From NCBI GenBank assembly GCA_002291925.1, contig DBAY01000040.1, positions 10,151 through 63,822 of the forward strand: 53,672 nt of DNA, given 5' to 3'. Position 1 is the first letter of the stretch; each line of letters opens with the position of its first letter. Source of the DNA: Alphaproteobacteria bacterium UBA998. GTDB taxonomy: Bacteria; Pseudomonadota; Alphaproteobacteria; Rickettsiales; UBA998. The notes beneath the pieces were generated by a model. The model saw nothing but the letters and a program-made list of their open reading frames with translations. It was not told where the DNA came from and searched no databases. Positions 33,941 through 41,871 of this stretch are shown here, piece after piece. The position numbers and the translations under genes are program-made.

Positions 33941-34483
33941 TTGGTGGAGCAGGGGCCGGAACTGGTGATCAAGGCGGGGACGGCGTTCGGCTCCGGCGCA
34001 CACCCCTCCACGGCGTTCAGCCTGGAATGGCTGGGCGTACTCGGCCCGGCGCATGCGGGCGGGCGGATGCTTGATGTCGGCTGCGGATCGGGCATCCTCG
34101 CCATCGCGGCGGCGAAGTTTCACGGAATGCAGGTGCTGGCCTGCGACCTGCAGGCGGAAGCGGTGGCGCAGACACTGCGCAATGCCGAGCGAAATGGCGT
34201 GGCGGCGCGCATCGCGGCGGTGCGTGCCGACGGGGTGCGGCACGCGCAGATTGCTGCCAAAGCGCCGTATGATCTGATCATGGTCAACATCCTCTATGAC
34301 GTGTACCTCCCCTGGCTGCCGCATTTGCAGGCGCTGCTGGCGGAGGGCGGGCATCTGGTGCTCTCCGGCGTGCTGGCGTGGCAGGAGCCAGCGCTGGCGG
34401 AGGCCTGCCATGCCGCCGCGTTTACAGGATACACGGCGCATGGCACGGGCGAGTGGCGGGCCTGTGCCATGACCAAAGCCTGA
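33941..34483 (+). CDS. PrmA-like methyltransferase lacking the N-terminal domain
   Basis: About 180 residues, starting with TTG at 33941 or GTG at 33944 (an in-frame stop at 33917 prevents a longer form). It contains only the catalytic domain of ribosomal protein L11 methyltransferase: KAGTAFGSGAHPSTAFSL, the SAM motif LDVGCGSGILAIAA, ACDLQAEAV and the post-motif DLIMVNILYD. Full PrmA is near 290 residues with an N-terminal domain that recruits L11; that part is absent, and the upstream sequence belongs to the divergent ybjN promoter. The substrate may therefore be a different protein, or this is a remnant. Start codon choice is uncertain. Confidence 0.7.
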   Translation: MVEQGPELVIKAGTAFGSGAHPSTAFSLEWLGVLGPAHAGGRMLDVGCGSGILAIAAAKFHGMQVLACDLQAEAVAQTLRNAERNGVAARIAAVRADGVRHAQIAAKAPYDLIMVNILYDVYLPWLPHLQALLAEGGHLVLSGVLAWQEPALAEACHAAAFTGYTAHGTGEWRACAMTKA

Positions 34484-34576
34484 GATGCATCAGAGGGTTG
34501 CATTATACTGACGGCGAAAAAGCTGGAAATGCCCACGGTGAAACGATAGAGACAAAGGCATCATTCCGGCGCACGC

Positions 34577-35131
34577 ATGTCATATAAACAACGTCTCCCC
34601 AACTGGCTTACCAACAGCCGCATCTTCGTGATTCCGCTGATGCTGGGCGCGTTTTACCTGCCCGCGCCGGAGAAATACTGGCTGCCCGCCGCGATTTTCC
34701 TCTATGCCTGCGTAACCGACTTCTTCGATGGCTACCTCGCCCGCAAATGGCAGGTGGGCAGCACCTTCGGCCGTGTGCTGGACCCCATCGCCGACAAATT
34801 GCTGGTGGCGGTGGCGCTGTTCATGCTGGTGAAGGAAGGCCGCGCCGACGTGCTGCCAGCGGTGGCGATCCTCTGCCGCGAGATTCTTGTCTCCGGCCTG
34901 CGCGAGTTCCTCATCGAGCTGCGCGTCTCCATGCCGGTGACGCATCTGGCGAAGTACAAGACGGCGTTGCAGATGTTTGCGCTGTTCCTGTTGCTGCTGG
35001 GGCCGGGCGTGCCGCCGGAGACATACATGAACGAGGTAGGCCGCGTGCTGCTCTGGATCGCGGCCGGGCTGACGCTGGTGACGGGCTATGTCTATCTGCA
35101 GACCGGCCTGAAGCATATGGCGGAGCCGTAA
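34577..35131 (+). CDS. pgsA: CDP-diacylglycerol-glycerol-3-phosphate 3-phosphatidyltransferase
   Basis: A 184-residue inner-membrane enzyme that makes phosphatidylglycerol phosphate, the committed step to phosphatidylglycerol and cardiolipin. The CDP-alcohol phosphatidyltransferase signature is complete: Asp-Gly-x2-Ala-Arg in DFFDGYLARK, then Gly-x3-Asp-x3-Asp in GRVLDPIADK. The N-terminus LPNWLTNSRIFVIPLML and about five membrane helices fit PgsA. It is 93 bp downstream of the PrmA-like gene and 72 bp upstream of the AsmA gene, all on the same strand. Confidence 0.92.
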   Translation: MSYKQRLPNWLTNSRIFVIPLMLGAFYLPAPEKYWLPAAIFLYACVTDFFDGYLARKWQVGSTFGRVLDPIADKLLVAVALFMLVKEGRADVLPAVAILCREILVSGLREFLIELRVSMPVTHLAKYKTALQMFALFLLLLGPGVPPETYMNEVGRVLLWIAAGLTLVTGYVYLQTGLKHMAEP

Positions 35132-35203
35132 GAAATCGGCGGGCTTGCCCATCGCTTATTTATTCTGCGGCCCACAAGTTGAATAGATGAAACGGACATT
35201 CGT

Positions 35204-37201
35204 ATGAAGAAGCATCACCGCACCTTGTTCTGGATCGGCGCAGGCCTGCTGTCCCTCGCAGTGGCCGTGCCGCTGCTGGGCTATCTGGCGCTGACCTTCT
35301 ATGACGTGAACCGTTTGAAGCCGCGCATCGAGCGGGCAGTGAGCACGGCGACCGGGCGCGAGTTCGTCATCCATGGCGACCTATCCTTCACGCCTGGACT
35401 CGCCCCCACCGTGCGCGCCGAGCAATTGACCCTCACCAACCCGCAATGGGCGAAGGACCCGGAGTTCGCCAGCATCGGCGCGCTGGAGGCAACGTTCGAA
35501 CTGAAGCCGCTGCTGCAGCGCCAGTTGATCATCCACAGCATTCACCTCTCCGACGCCGAGCTGCATCTGGAAAAAGGGGCAGGCAAGGATCAGCAGAACT
35601 GGGTGTTCACGCCCCAGGCCGAAGCCGGGCAGGAGCGTGCCGAGGCCGAAAAGGAAGGGGGCTTCCGCTTCGAGCCGCGCATCGCGGAAGTGCAGCTGGA
35701 AAACTGCACCCTGCACTACCGGGATGGGCAGAAGAACGCGCTCTACACGCTTGGCCTGCCCTCGGTGGCCCTGCAGGTGTCGCCCAACGCCAAGCTGACG
35801 GCGGAGCTGACCTATGAGGGGATCACCGGCGAGCTGACAGCGGGCGAGGCGGAAAGCCTGCCGGTCTTCATGGAGCAGGGCGGCAAAGTGTCGCTAGCCA
35901 TCCGCACGCCCGCGCAAAACGGTGCGCTGAACTTTGATGGCACCTTTGGCCCCGTCGCCAAAGGATTCCAGCTGGAAGGCGCGCTGGAGGCGAAGGCGGA
36001 TTCGCTCGCCGCATTCCGGCCGCTGGCACCCACTTTGCCGGAAACCGCTCCCGTGGCGCTGAAAATCAAGGGCAGCGCAACGCCTGAGCGCATCGCGCTG
36101 GCCAGTTACCAACTGAACATGCTGCCGCAGGGGCCTGTGCAGGGGAAGGCCGATATCCGGCTGGGTGGGGCGCGTCCGGTGATCAATGCCGACGTGGCGC
36201 TGCCGGCCTATGTCATGGAAGCCAAGGAGCTGGCGGCCAATGCGGGCGGCGCCGGCGGCGGTGGCGCGCCGGCAACGGGCGGACTCATCCCCGATGCGCC
36301 GCTGCCGGTGGATTGGGTGAAGGCGCTCGACGGGATCTTCCAGATCACCATGCCGCGCTTCCAGCGGGAGACGCTGGTGTTGCAGAACATCCAGGCAACG
36401 GCCACCCTGCGCGGTGGCGTGCTGGAGGTGGCCCCGCTGCGCTTTGCCGCCTTCGAGGGGCAGACAGAGGGACGGCTGAGCATCGATGCCAGCACGACCC
36501 CGCCGCAGTTTGCCATGCAGGCCCACGGGCGGGACTGGCAGATGGATCACATTGTCCCCCGCCCGGACAATCAGGGCGGGCGGTTGCAAGGCGGGCGCAC
36601 ACAGCTGGCGCTTGATCTGGCCGGGCAGGGAGAGAGCGTGAAACCGCTGCTCGCCACCTTGCGCGGAAACGCGGAATTCGATCTGCAGGACCTGCGCTAC
36701 CGCAGCCCGGCCGCGGCGGCCGCGCTCACCGATTTCTTCCAGCTTCTGCGCGGGCAGGGCAGCGGGGATATCCGGCTCAATTGCGCCGCCGGGCGGTTTG
36801 CCGTGGCGCGGGGCGTGGCGACAGCGCAGCATCTGGGCATGGATACCAGCGGGGCGTATGTCACGGGGGAGGGGGATATCAACCTCGCCGAGGAACGGCT
36901 GAACCTGGTGCTGACGCCGCGCGCCAAGGCAGTGGGCTTTGCTGACCTCGCCGTGCCGGTGCGCTTTGCCGGAAGCATGCTCGACCCTTCAGTGCGTCTT
37001 GATACGCGCGGGACGGCCTTGCGCGCCGGGCAGGTGGCGCTGGGCATCGCCTCCGGCGGCACGCTGGGGCTGGCCATGCTGGGCAAGAACCTGACCGACA
37101 AGATCGGCATCACCGCCAATAACAGCCCGTGCAAGATGGCAGTACCCGGCAATCTACCAGAGGCCGCGCCAGCCGCCGGGGGACCCGCTCCGGATCGTTA
37201 A
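35204..37201 (+). CDS. AsmA family protein
   Basis: A 665-residue protein with one N-terminal membrane helix (about 10-32) and a large periplasmic part. The segment YDVNRLKPRIERAVSTATGREF is the AsmA N-terminal hallmark, followed by GLAPTVRAEQLTLTNPQWA; the C-terminal part (about 400-630) matches the AsmA_2 domain (FQLLRGQGSGDIRL). AsmA-like proteins form long hydrophobic grooves and are thought to move phospholipids between membranes. Position just after pgsA suits a phospholipid role. A Gly-rich linker occurs near residue 347. Confidence 0.88.
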   Translation: MKKHHRTLFWIGAGLLSLAVAVPLLGYLALTFYDVNRLKPRIERAVSTATGREFVIHGDLSFTPGLAPTVRAEQLTLTNPQWAKDPEFASIGALEATFELKPLLQRQLIIHSIHLSDAELHLEKGAGKDQQNWVFTPQAEAGQERAEAEKEGGFRFEPRIAEVQLENCTLHYRDGQKNALYTLGLPSVALQVSPNAKLTAELTYEGITGELTAGEAESLPVFMEQGGKVSLAIRTPAQNGALNFDGTFGPVAKGFQLEGALEAKADSLAAFRPLAPTLPETAPVALKIKGSATPERIALASYQLNMLPQGPVQGKADIRLGGARPVINADVALPAYVMEAKELAANAGGAGGGGAPATGGLIPDAPLPVDWVKALDGIFQITMPRFQRETLVLQNIQATATLRGGVLEVAPLRFAAFEGQTEGRLSIDASTTPPQFAMQAHGRDWQMDHIVPRPDNQGGRLQGGRTQLALDLAGQGESVKPLLATLRGNAEFDLQDLRYRSPAAAAALTDFFQLLRGQGSGDIRLNCAAGRFAVARGVATAQHLGMDTSGAYVTGEGDINLAEERLNLVLTPRAKAVGFADLAVPVRFAGSMLDPSVRLDTRGTALRAGQVALGIASGGTLGLAMLGKNLTDKIGITANNSPCKMAVPGNLPEAAPAAGGPAPDR

Positions 37202-37389
37202 TAGGTATTTAATATATTTTGACTGTCGAAATGGTCTTACAGGGAAAACCGCGCCAAAATGCAGCTTAGAGGCACATGGTGTGCTACTGGGGAAAGCGCG
37301 CATGCCATCGAAAATTTATGTTGTAAACGGCACTTCCTATAACTATCACTACAGGTGATTAAATATTTGTTAATAAATCAAGGGAATTT

Positions 37390-38697
37390 ATGGCAACCAC
37401 ATATGACATGTGCATGCTGGGTATGGGCCCGGTTGGCACCACGTCCGCTGTCTGCATCGCAAAACAAGGGTTCAACGTCATCGGCGTCGATATCAATCCG
37501 AAGCGCGTCGAGGCCTTTGCCCGCGGCGAGGCGCCGTTCATTGAGCCGGAAGTGAACAACATCATCAAAGAAACGCTGGCGAAAGGTAACTTCCGCGTCA
37601 CCGCCGATGCGCGTGAGGCCATCCGTTCCGCCCGCATTATCATGATCGCGGTCGGCACGCCGACCCCGGAAGAAACCGGCATCCCGGACCTCTCGCAGCT
37701 CGACGCTGTCGCGAAATCCATCGGCGAAGCCATCCGCGATGTCGATCACCAGCCTATCGTGGTGGTGCGCTCCACCGTGCCGCCCGGAACCATGCGCGGC
37801 CGCATCGGCAAGATCATCGCGGAACATAGCGGCAAGCAGATTGGCGAAGGCTTCCATATTGGCTCCAACCCGGAGTTCCTGCGCGAAGGCAAGGCCGTGA
37901 AGGACTTCTTCCACACGGGCCGCGTTGTGATCGGTGCCGATAACGCGCAGACCGCCGAGGCCATCGCCGAACTGTACAAGGACGTCATCGGCAAGCGCGT
38001 GAAAGTCTCCGTCGAGACCGCCGAGTTCGCCAAATATGTCGACAATACCTGGCACGCTGTGAAGGTGACGTTTGCCAACGAAATCGGCCGTATCTGCCAA
38101 GCGTTTGGCGGCAACCCGGCGGAGACTGTGGACGTGTTCCTCGCCGACGACCAGCTGAACATCTCCTCTTACTACCTGCGTCCGGGCTTTGCCTTCGGCG
38201 GCTCCTGCCTGCCCAAGGACACGCGCGGGCTGCTGGCGCTGGCCAAGCAGTTCAACGTCACCATCCCGATGGTGGGCGGCCTGCTCGACTCCAACGAGGA
38301 GCAGATCAACCAGGGCGTCGAGCGCATCATGCGTCACGAGCCGAAAGTGGTCGGCCTGCTGGGCGTGGCGTTCAAGGAGCATGTCGACGATTTGCGTGAA
38401 AGCCCGGCCCTGATGGTGGCTTCCAAGCTGATGGCGCACGGCATCAAGGTGGTGGCGCACGATCCGTTCTACGAGGCGGACGAGCAGCTCGACCTTCCAC
38501 GCACGGACAAGAAGCTCACCATGTCGACGCTGGAAGACGTGCTGGCCCAGGCGGAAGTGCTCGCCCAGCTGCACAACATCGACACCTATAATCAGGCCGC
38601 CAGGTCCGCGAAGCAGCCGGTGGAAAACCTCACCACCGTTACCAACAAGGACGTCCACGACCTGAAGGAAACCGGCGCGGCGAAAAAAGCGGCGTAA
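37390..38697 (+). CDS. Nucleotide-sugar dehydrogenase, GDP-mannose 6-dehydrogenase (AlgD) type
   Basis: A 435-residue enzyme of the UDP-glucose/GDP-mannose dehydrogenase family. The NAD motif GMGPVG opens the protein. SNPEFLREG, the segment WHAVKVTFANEIG and the catalytic-Cys segment YLRPGFAFGGSCLPKDTR closely resemble Pseudomonas AlgD. It oxidises a nucleotide sugar to the uronic acid in two NAD-dependent steps. AlgD similarity suggests GDP-mannuronate, the alginate precursor, but UDP-sugar substrates cannot be excluded. It stands alone between the AsmA gene and a repeat cluster and ends with an intrinsic terminator. A 188-bp AT-rich leader precedes it. Confidence 0.85.
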   Translation: MATTYDMCMLGMGPVGTTSAVCIAKQGFNVIGVDINPKRVEAFARGEAPFIEPEVNNIIKETLAKGNFRVTADAREAIRSARIIMIAVGTPTPEETGIPDLSQLDAVAKSIGEAIRDVDHQPIVVVRSTVPPGTMRGRIGKIIAEHSGKQIGEGFHIGSNPEFLREGKAVKDFFHTGRVVIGADNAQTAEAIAELYKDVIGKRVKVSVETAEFAKYVDNTWHAVKVTFANEIGRICQAFGGNPAETVDVFLADDQLNISSYYLRPGFAFGGSCLPKDTRGLLALAKQFNVTIPMVGGLLDSNEEQINQGVERIMRHEPKVVGLLGVAFKEHVDDLRESPALMVASKLMAHGIKVVAHDPFYEADEQLDLPRTDKKLTMSTLEDVLAQAEVLAQLHNIDTYNQAARSAKQPVENLTTVTNKDVHDLKETGAAKKAA

Positions 38698-38703
38698 GGC
38701 TCC

Positions 38704-38787
38704 GTCATTCCGGGACGCGCAGCGTGCCCGGAATCTCCTTGGGGTATGGGGAAGATCCTGCGCAGCCTTGCAGGCTCGCAGGATGAC
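38704..38787. repeat. GTCAT-bounded palindromic repeat 1
   Basis: Begins GTCATTCCGGG and ends CAGGATGAC, with an internal inverted repeat (ATTCCGGGACGC / GTGCCCGGAAT). First of four such elements packed into the 371 bases between the dehydrogenase and methyltransferase genes, a region with no gene. Confidence 0.6.
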
Positions 38788-38796
38788 ACTGTCAAA

Positions 38797-38830
38797 CAAA
38801 AACCCTCCCCGTTCCCGGGGAGGGTTTTTT
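38797..38830 (+). terminator. Intrinsic terminator after the AlgD-type gene
   Basis: AACCCTCCCC (38801-38810) pairs with GGGGAGGGTT (38817-38826), followed by T residues to 38830. It lies about 100 bases past the dehydrogenase stop codon, after the first palindromic repeat. Confidence 0.85.
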
Positions 38831-38908
38831 CCGTCATGGCGAGCCACGCGAAGCCATCCAGCGGGCGGCTCTGGATGGCCGCGTCGCTGGCGCTCCCCGC
38901 AATGACGG
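38831..38908. repeat. GTCAT-bounded palindromic repeat 2 (MITE-like)
   Basis: A 78-base imperfect palindrome with ends CCGTCATGGCGAG and CCCGCAATGACGG and a perfect inner pair GCCATCCAG / CTGGATGGC. It resembles the dispersed GTCATTGCGAG-type intergenic repeats known from many bacterial genomes. Confidence 0.7.
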
Positions 38909-38919
38909 TTGCCAAGTCT

Positions 38920-38984
38920 GTCATTCCAGCGAAGGCTGGAATCCAGACCTCCATCCGCTGGGTCCAGGTCTGCGCTGGGATGAC
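38920..38984. repeat. GTCAT-bounded palindromic repeat 3
   Basis: Two opposed copies of a REP-like unit: GTCATTCCAGCGAAGGCTGG at the left and CTGCGCTGGGATGAC at the right, joined by a short spacer. Confidence 0.65.
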
Positions 38985-38998
38985 AACGCTTTTTTCAT

Positions 38999-39064
38999 GT
39001 CATTCCCGCGCAAGCGGGAATCTCACGTAACCTTGCGCGGGGTTCCCGTTTGCACGGGAACGAC
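38999..39064. repeat. GTCAT-bounded palindromic repeat 4, left flank of the methyltransferase
   Basis: A 66-base doublet of opposed units (CATTCCCGCGCAAGCGGGAAT and GTTCCCGTTTGCACGGGAAC, each itself palindromic). A 67-base near-copy in the same orientation lies at 40751-40817 on the other side of the methyltransferase gene. Confidence 0.75.
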
Positions 39065-39068
39065 GGTT

Positions 39069-40682
39069 CTAAAGCAGCGTGCCCTGCTGCTGGCGGGATT
39101 CGCGGGCGGCTTTCTTGAAGACGGTGGGGTCGACAAGCGGGATGTGGGGCTTCTTCCCCGCGAACAGATCAGCGACGGTGAGAATCTGCAGGCGCGGGTA
39201 CTTGCCGAAGGGCGTTTCGTAATACCCGGCCTTCAGCGCCTCCTTCACCATCTCGCGCGTGGGCTCTACAAGGCTCAGGAACACCCCGATCTTCGCCTTC
39301 TCGCGCTCGATGACATGGCCGAGATCGCGGATCATGGCGACGCTGACATTCTGGCCGCCTTTTACCGAAACGATGGCTTTCTCGGTGGTGCGCCCGTCCG
39401 GCTTGAAATAGATGAAGCCGTCGATGCCGCCATCGGCGCCCTTCTTCTTGCCGCCATAGGGCACGGCATCCACCAGCGAGACGGCCCACCACTGGAACTG
39501 GTACTTGTCGGCGGCGGCAAGGGCGGCGGCCCCTTCCGCGTCCTTTGGCGTGCCATGCACCTCGAACCGCACGTCGGGGAAGGCATCGCGCAGCCGCTTC
39601 TCGATGAGCGAGATGGAGAGATGGGTGATGTCGATGCCGATCCAGCGCCGCCCCAGCTTCTCCGCCGCATGGACGGTCGTGCCGCAGCCGCAGAAGGGGT
39701 CGAGCACTACGTCGCCGGGGTTGGAGGACGCCTGCAGGATGCGCTCCATCAGCGCCAGCGGTTTCTGCGTGGGATAACCGAGGCGTTCCTGCGCTTGGGA
39801 GTTGATGGGGGTAATGTCAGTCCAGACCGTGCCCATTACACCGCCTTCCATTTCTGACTTATACCTTTTTAATTGAGGGCGTTTTGTAACATCTGGCTGT
39901 CCATCTTTTCTTTTTGGATACCAAACACGCCCTTCGTCATGTAGCCGCTGCATTGTTTCTTTTGAATATCTCCACCCTTTCTGAGGAAAGGGAAAACCGA
40001 GCCAATCATACATCATGTTTGGTCTAGGGTTTGGACTAGTCATATTATCCAGCCGGTAAACGCCGCGACCATCGCCATCATCATAACGGTATTTCGATTG
40101 TAGATACTCCTCCGAGTGACTATCTCTTGGAGTATTCCAAACGATCTCTTTGGTTTTGCTATAAAAATAGATTGAGTCGGAAACCCGGCTCCATGTTTTA
40201 CTGTCGCTGTGTGTTGTCGTGCGCTTCCAGATGATCTCGTTTCGATAGTTCGCGATCCCAAAAATCCCATCCAGCAGAATCTTCAGATAATGGCTCGCCG
40301 TGGGGTCGCAGTGGAGGTAGAGGCTGCCGGTGGGTTTCAGCACGCGGTGCAGCTCGATGAGGCGGGCGCACATCATGGTGAGGTAAGCCATCATGTCGTT
40401 CTCGCCGAGGAAGGCGCGCATGGCGCGCAGCATCTCGGACGCGCCCGCATGGCCGCTTCGCATCACGCCGTCGAAGGTCTGCTCGGCCTCCGCCGTCCAG
40501 TGCCACGTATCCTCGAACGCCTCGATCTGCGCGTGGCTCTGCTCCCCCTTCGGCGAGCGGAACAGGATGTTGTAATTGGCATTGGAATTGAAGGGCGGGT
40601 CGAGATAGACAAGGTCCACTGACGCATCGGCAATCTGCTCACGCAGCACGCTCAGATTGTCACCGTAGAACAGTTGGTTCAC
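39069..40682 (-). CDS. DNA methyltransferase (beta class) fused to a predicted nuclease domain
   Basis: A 537-residue protein. Motif IV DPPF (Asp28) precedes the SAM motif DPFCGCGTT (Asp328), the order of beta-class N6-adenine/N4-cytosine enzymes, with the target-recognition region between them (about 145-280). After residue 395 comes a domain with GGIDG (Asp421) and SVKGG (Lys441) followed by a conserved MIRDLGHVIEREKAKIGVF stretch, resembling Mrr-like PD-(D/E)xK nucleases. It may be a single-chain restriction-modification enzyme. No separate restriction gene is adjacent. The central part is far more AT-rich than both ends, and near-identical palindromic repeats flank the gene. Confidence 0.87.
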   Translation of the reverse strand: MNQLFYGDNLSVLREQIADASVDLVYLDPPFNSNANYNILFRSPKGEQSHAQIEAFEDTWHWTAEAEQTFDGVMRSGHAGASEMLRAMRAFLGENDMMAYLTMMCARLIELHRVLKPTGSLYLHCDPTASHYLKILLDGIFGIANYRNEIIWKRTTTHSDSKTWSRVSDSIYFYSKTKEIVWNTPRDSHSEEYLQSKYRYDDGDGRGVYRLDNMTSPNPRPNMMYDWLGFPFPQKGWRYSKETMQRLHDEGRVWYPKRKDGQPDVTKRPQLKRYKSEMEGGVMGTVWTDITPINSQAQERLGYPTQKPLALMERILQASSNPGDVVLDPFCGCGTTVHAAEKLGRRWIGIDITHLSISLIEKRLRDAFPDVRFEVHGTPKDAEGAAALAAADKYQFQWWAVSLVDAVPYGGKKKGADGGIDGFIYFKPDGRTTEKAIVSVKGGQNVSVAMIRDLGHVIEREKAKIGVFLSLVEPTREMVKEALKAGYYETPFGKYPRLQILTVADLFAGKKPHIPLVDPTVFKKAARESRQQQGTLL

Positions 40683-40750
40683 CCGCGCTCCCCCGCTTGT
40701 TTCGCCGGATGGTAGCGGGGGGAAGGGGAGGACGCAAGTGCCTGTGTAAT

Positions 40751-40817
40751 GTCATTCCCGTGCAAACGGGAATCCAGAGGTGGCCTTGCGCGAGGTTCCC
40801 GCTTGCGCGGGAACGAC
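40751..40817. repeat. GTCAT-bounded palindromic repeat 5, right flank of the methyltransferase
   Basis: A 67-base element nearly identical to 38999-39064 and in the same orientation: both read GTCATTCCCG, then a variable 6-base hairpin loop, CGGGAATC, a spacer with CCTTGCGCG, and GGTTCCCG...CGGGAACGAC. It lies between the methyltransferase and rlmB genes. Confidence 0.75.
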
Positions 40818-40818
40818 A

Positions 40819-41547
40819 TTATGAAGGGTTGCGGCTCAGCTCATAGAGCGCAATCGCCGCGGCGTTGGAGACGTTGAGGGACTCCATCTGCGTGTGGATC
40901 GGCAGTTTCACCAGCAGGTCGCAATGCTCGCCGACCAAGCGGCGCAGACCCCGCCCTTCGGAGCCGAGGACGAGCGCGGTCTTAGCGGAGAGCTTGGCTT
41001 CGGCCAGCGTCTGGGGGGCTTCGCCATCGAGCCCGGCGACCCAGTAGCCGGCTTTCTTCAGCTCCTCAATGGCGGCGACCAGGTTGGTGGCCGTGACCAA
41101 AGGCACAAGATCGAGCGCCCCGGCGGCGGCCTTGGCCATGGCGCCGCCTTCGCGCGGGGCGCCGTGCTTCAGCACCACCACGGCGGCGGCATCGAACGCG
41201 GCAGCTGAGCGCAGAATGGCGCCGACATTATGCGGGTCGGTCACCTGGTCCAGCAGCAGAATGGGGCGCTCCAGCGCCAGTTCGGAAAACTCCGGCGATT
41301 CCAGCGGCTTTACCTGCAGCGCCATGCCCTGATGCACCGCGTCCGGCCCCAGCAGCTTCTCCAGCGCGGCGGGCTCGGCGATCTCCGGGCGCGGATGGCG
41401 CTTCTCCAGCCGCAGTTTCTCGCTGGCATTGCGCGTGGTGAGGATGCGCTTCACCTCACGCTGCGGGTTCACGAGCGCGGTGGTGGCGGCGTGCAGGCCG
41501 TAGAGCCAATAGGTGCCGTCGGAGGCGGAAGGTTTGCTTTTGTTCAT
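40819..41547 (-). CDS. rlmB: 23S rRNA (guanosine-2'-O-)-methyltransferase RlmB
   Basis: A 242-residue SpoU/TrmH-family enzyme with a trefoil-knot SAM site. N-terminal substrate-binding domain (WLYGLHAATTAL) then QVTDPHNVGAILRSAAAFDA (motif 1), LVLGSEGRGLRRL (motif 2) and MESLNVSNAAAIALYE (motif 3). It methylates the ribose of G2251 in the 23S rRNA peptidyl-transferase P-loop. The gene is divergent from tRNA-Tyr; rlmB next to tRNA-Tyr/tRNA-Gly/tuf is a common alphaproteobacterial order. Confidence 0.93.
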   Translation of the reverse strand: MNKSKPSASDGTYWLYGLHAATTALVNPQREVKRILTTRNASEKLRLEKRHPRPEIAEPAALEKLLGPDAVHQGMALQVKPLESPEFSELALERPILLLDQVTDPHNVGAILRSAAAFDAAAVVVLKHGAPREGGAMAKAAAGALDLVPLVTATNLVAAIEELKKAGYWVAGLDGEAPQTLAEAKLSAKTALVLGSEGRGLRRLVGEHCDLLVKLPIHTQMESLNVSNAAAIALYELSRNPS

Positions 41548-41608
41548 GCTGCCCTTCTAACAGGCTCGCGGCCCCTCGCGCCACTCCCAAGCGGGGCGGG
41601 CTTTCAGA

Positions 41609-41637
41609 TTGACAGCCCTGCCCGAATCGTCTAGCTC
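41609..41637 (+). promoter_or_regulatory. Sigma70-type promoter of tRNA-Tyr
   Basis: TTGACA (41609-41614), 17-base spacer and TAGCTC (41632-41637), ending 23 bases before the tRNA. Same design as the tRNA-Ile promoter. Confidence 0.6.
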
Positions 41638-41660
41638 TGTGCCCTCTTTGACCACCCCGT

Positions 41661-41747
41661 GGAGGGATGGCCGAGCGGTCAATGGCAGCAGACTGTAAAT
41701 CTGCCGGGCTTCGCCCTACGTTGGTTCGAATCCAACTCCCTCCACCA
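41661..41747 (+). tRNA. tRNA-Tyr (anticodon GUA)
   Basis: An 87-base class II tRNA with acceptor GGAGGGA / TCCCTCC, anticodon loop CTGTAAA carrying GTA, a long variable arm (CCGGGCTTCGCCC region) and T-arm GGTTCGAATCC. CCA is encoded at 41745-41747. Confidence 0.97.
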
Positions 41748-41871
41748 CCCTGTTTTTTATTGTTATTTTTGACATCTGGACAAACTGGAAGACGGGACTT
41801 TCAGCCGGTATATTTAAAATACCTTATAATTTTAACAATTGCTTAAGCCGACTCGCGTATTTTGTGCCTTA

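Noticed and set aside
38704..39064. CRISPR array
   Set aside because: The repeats are palindromic, unequal in length and irregularly spaced, with no identical direct repeats, unique spacers or cas genes.
39069..40682. Complete multi-gene type III restriction-modification system
   Set aside because: No Res helicase/nuclease subunit gene is adjacent; neighbours are repeats and rlmB.
41661..41747. Integrative element inserted into tRNA-Tyr
   Set aside because: No integrase gene and no second copy of the tRNA 3' end was seen in the downstream 12 kb.
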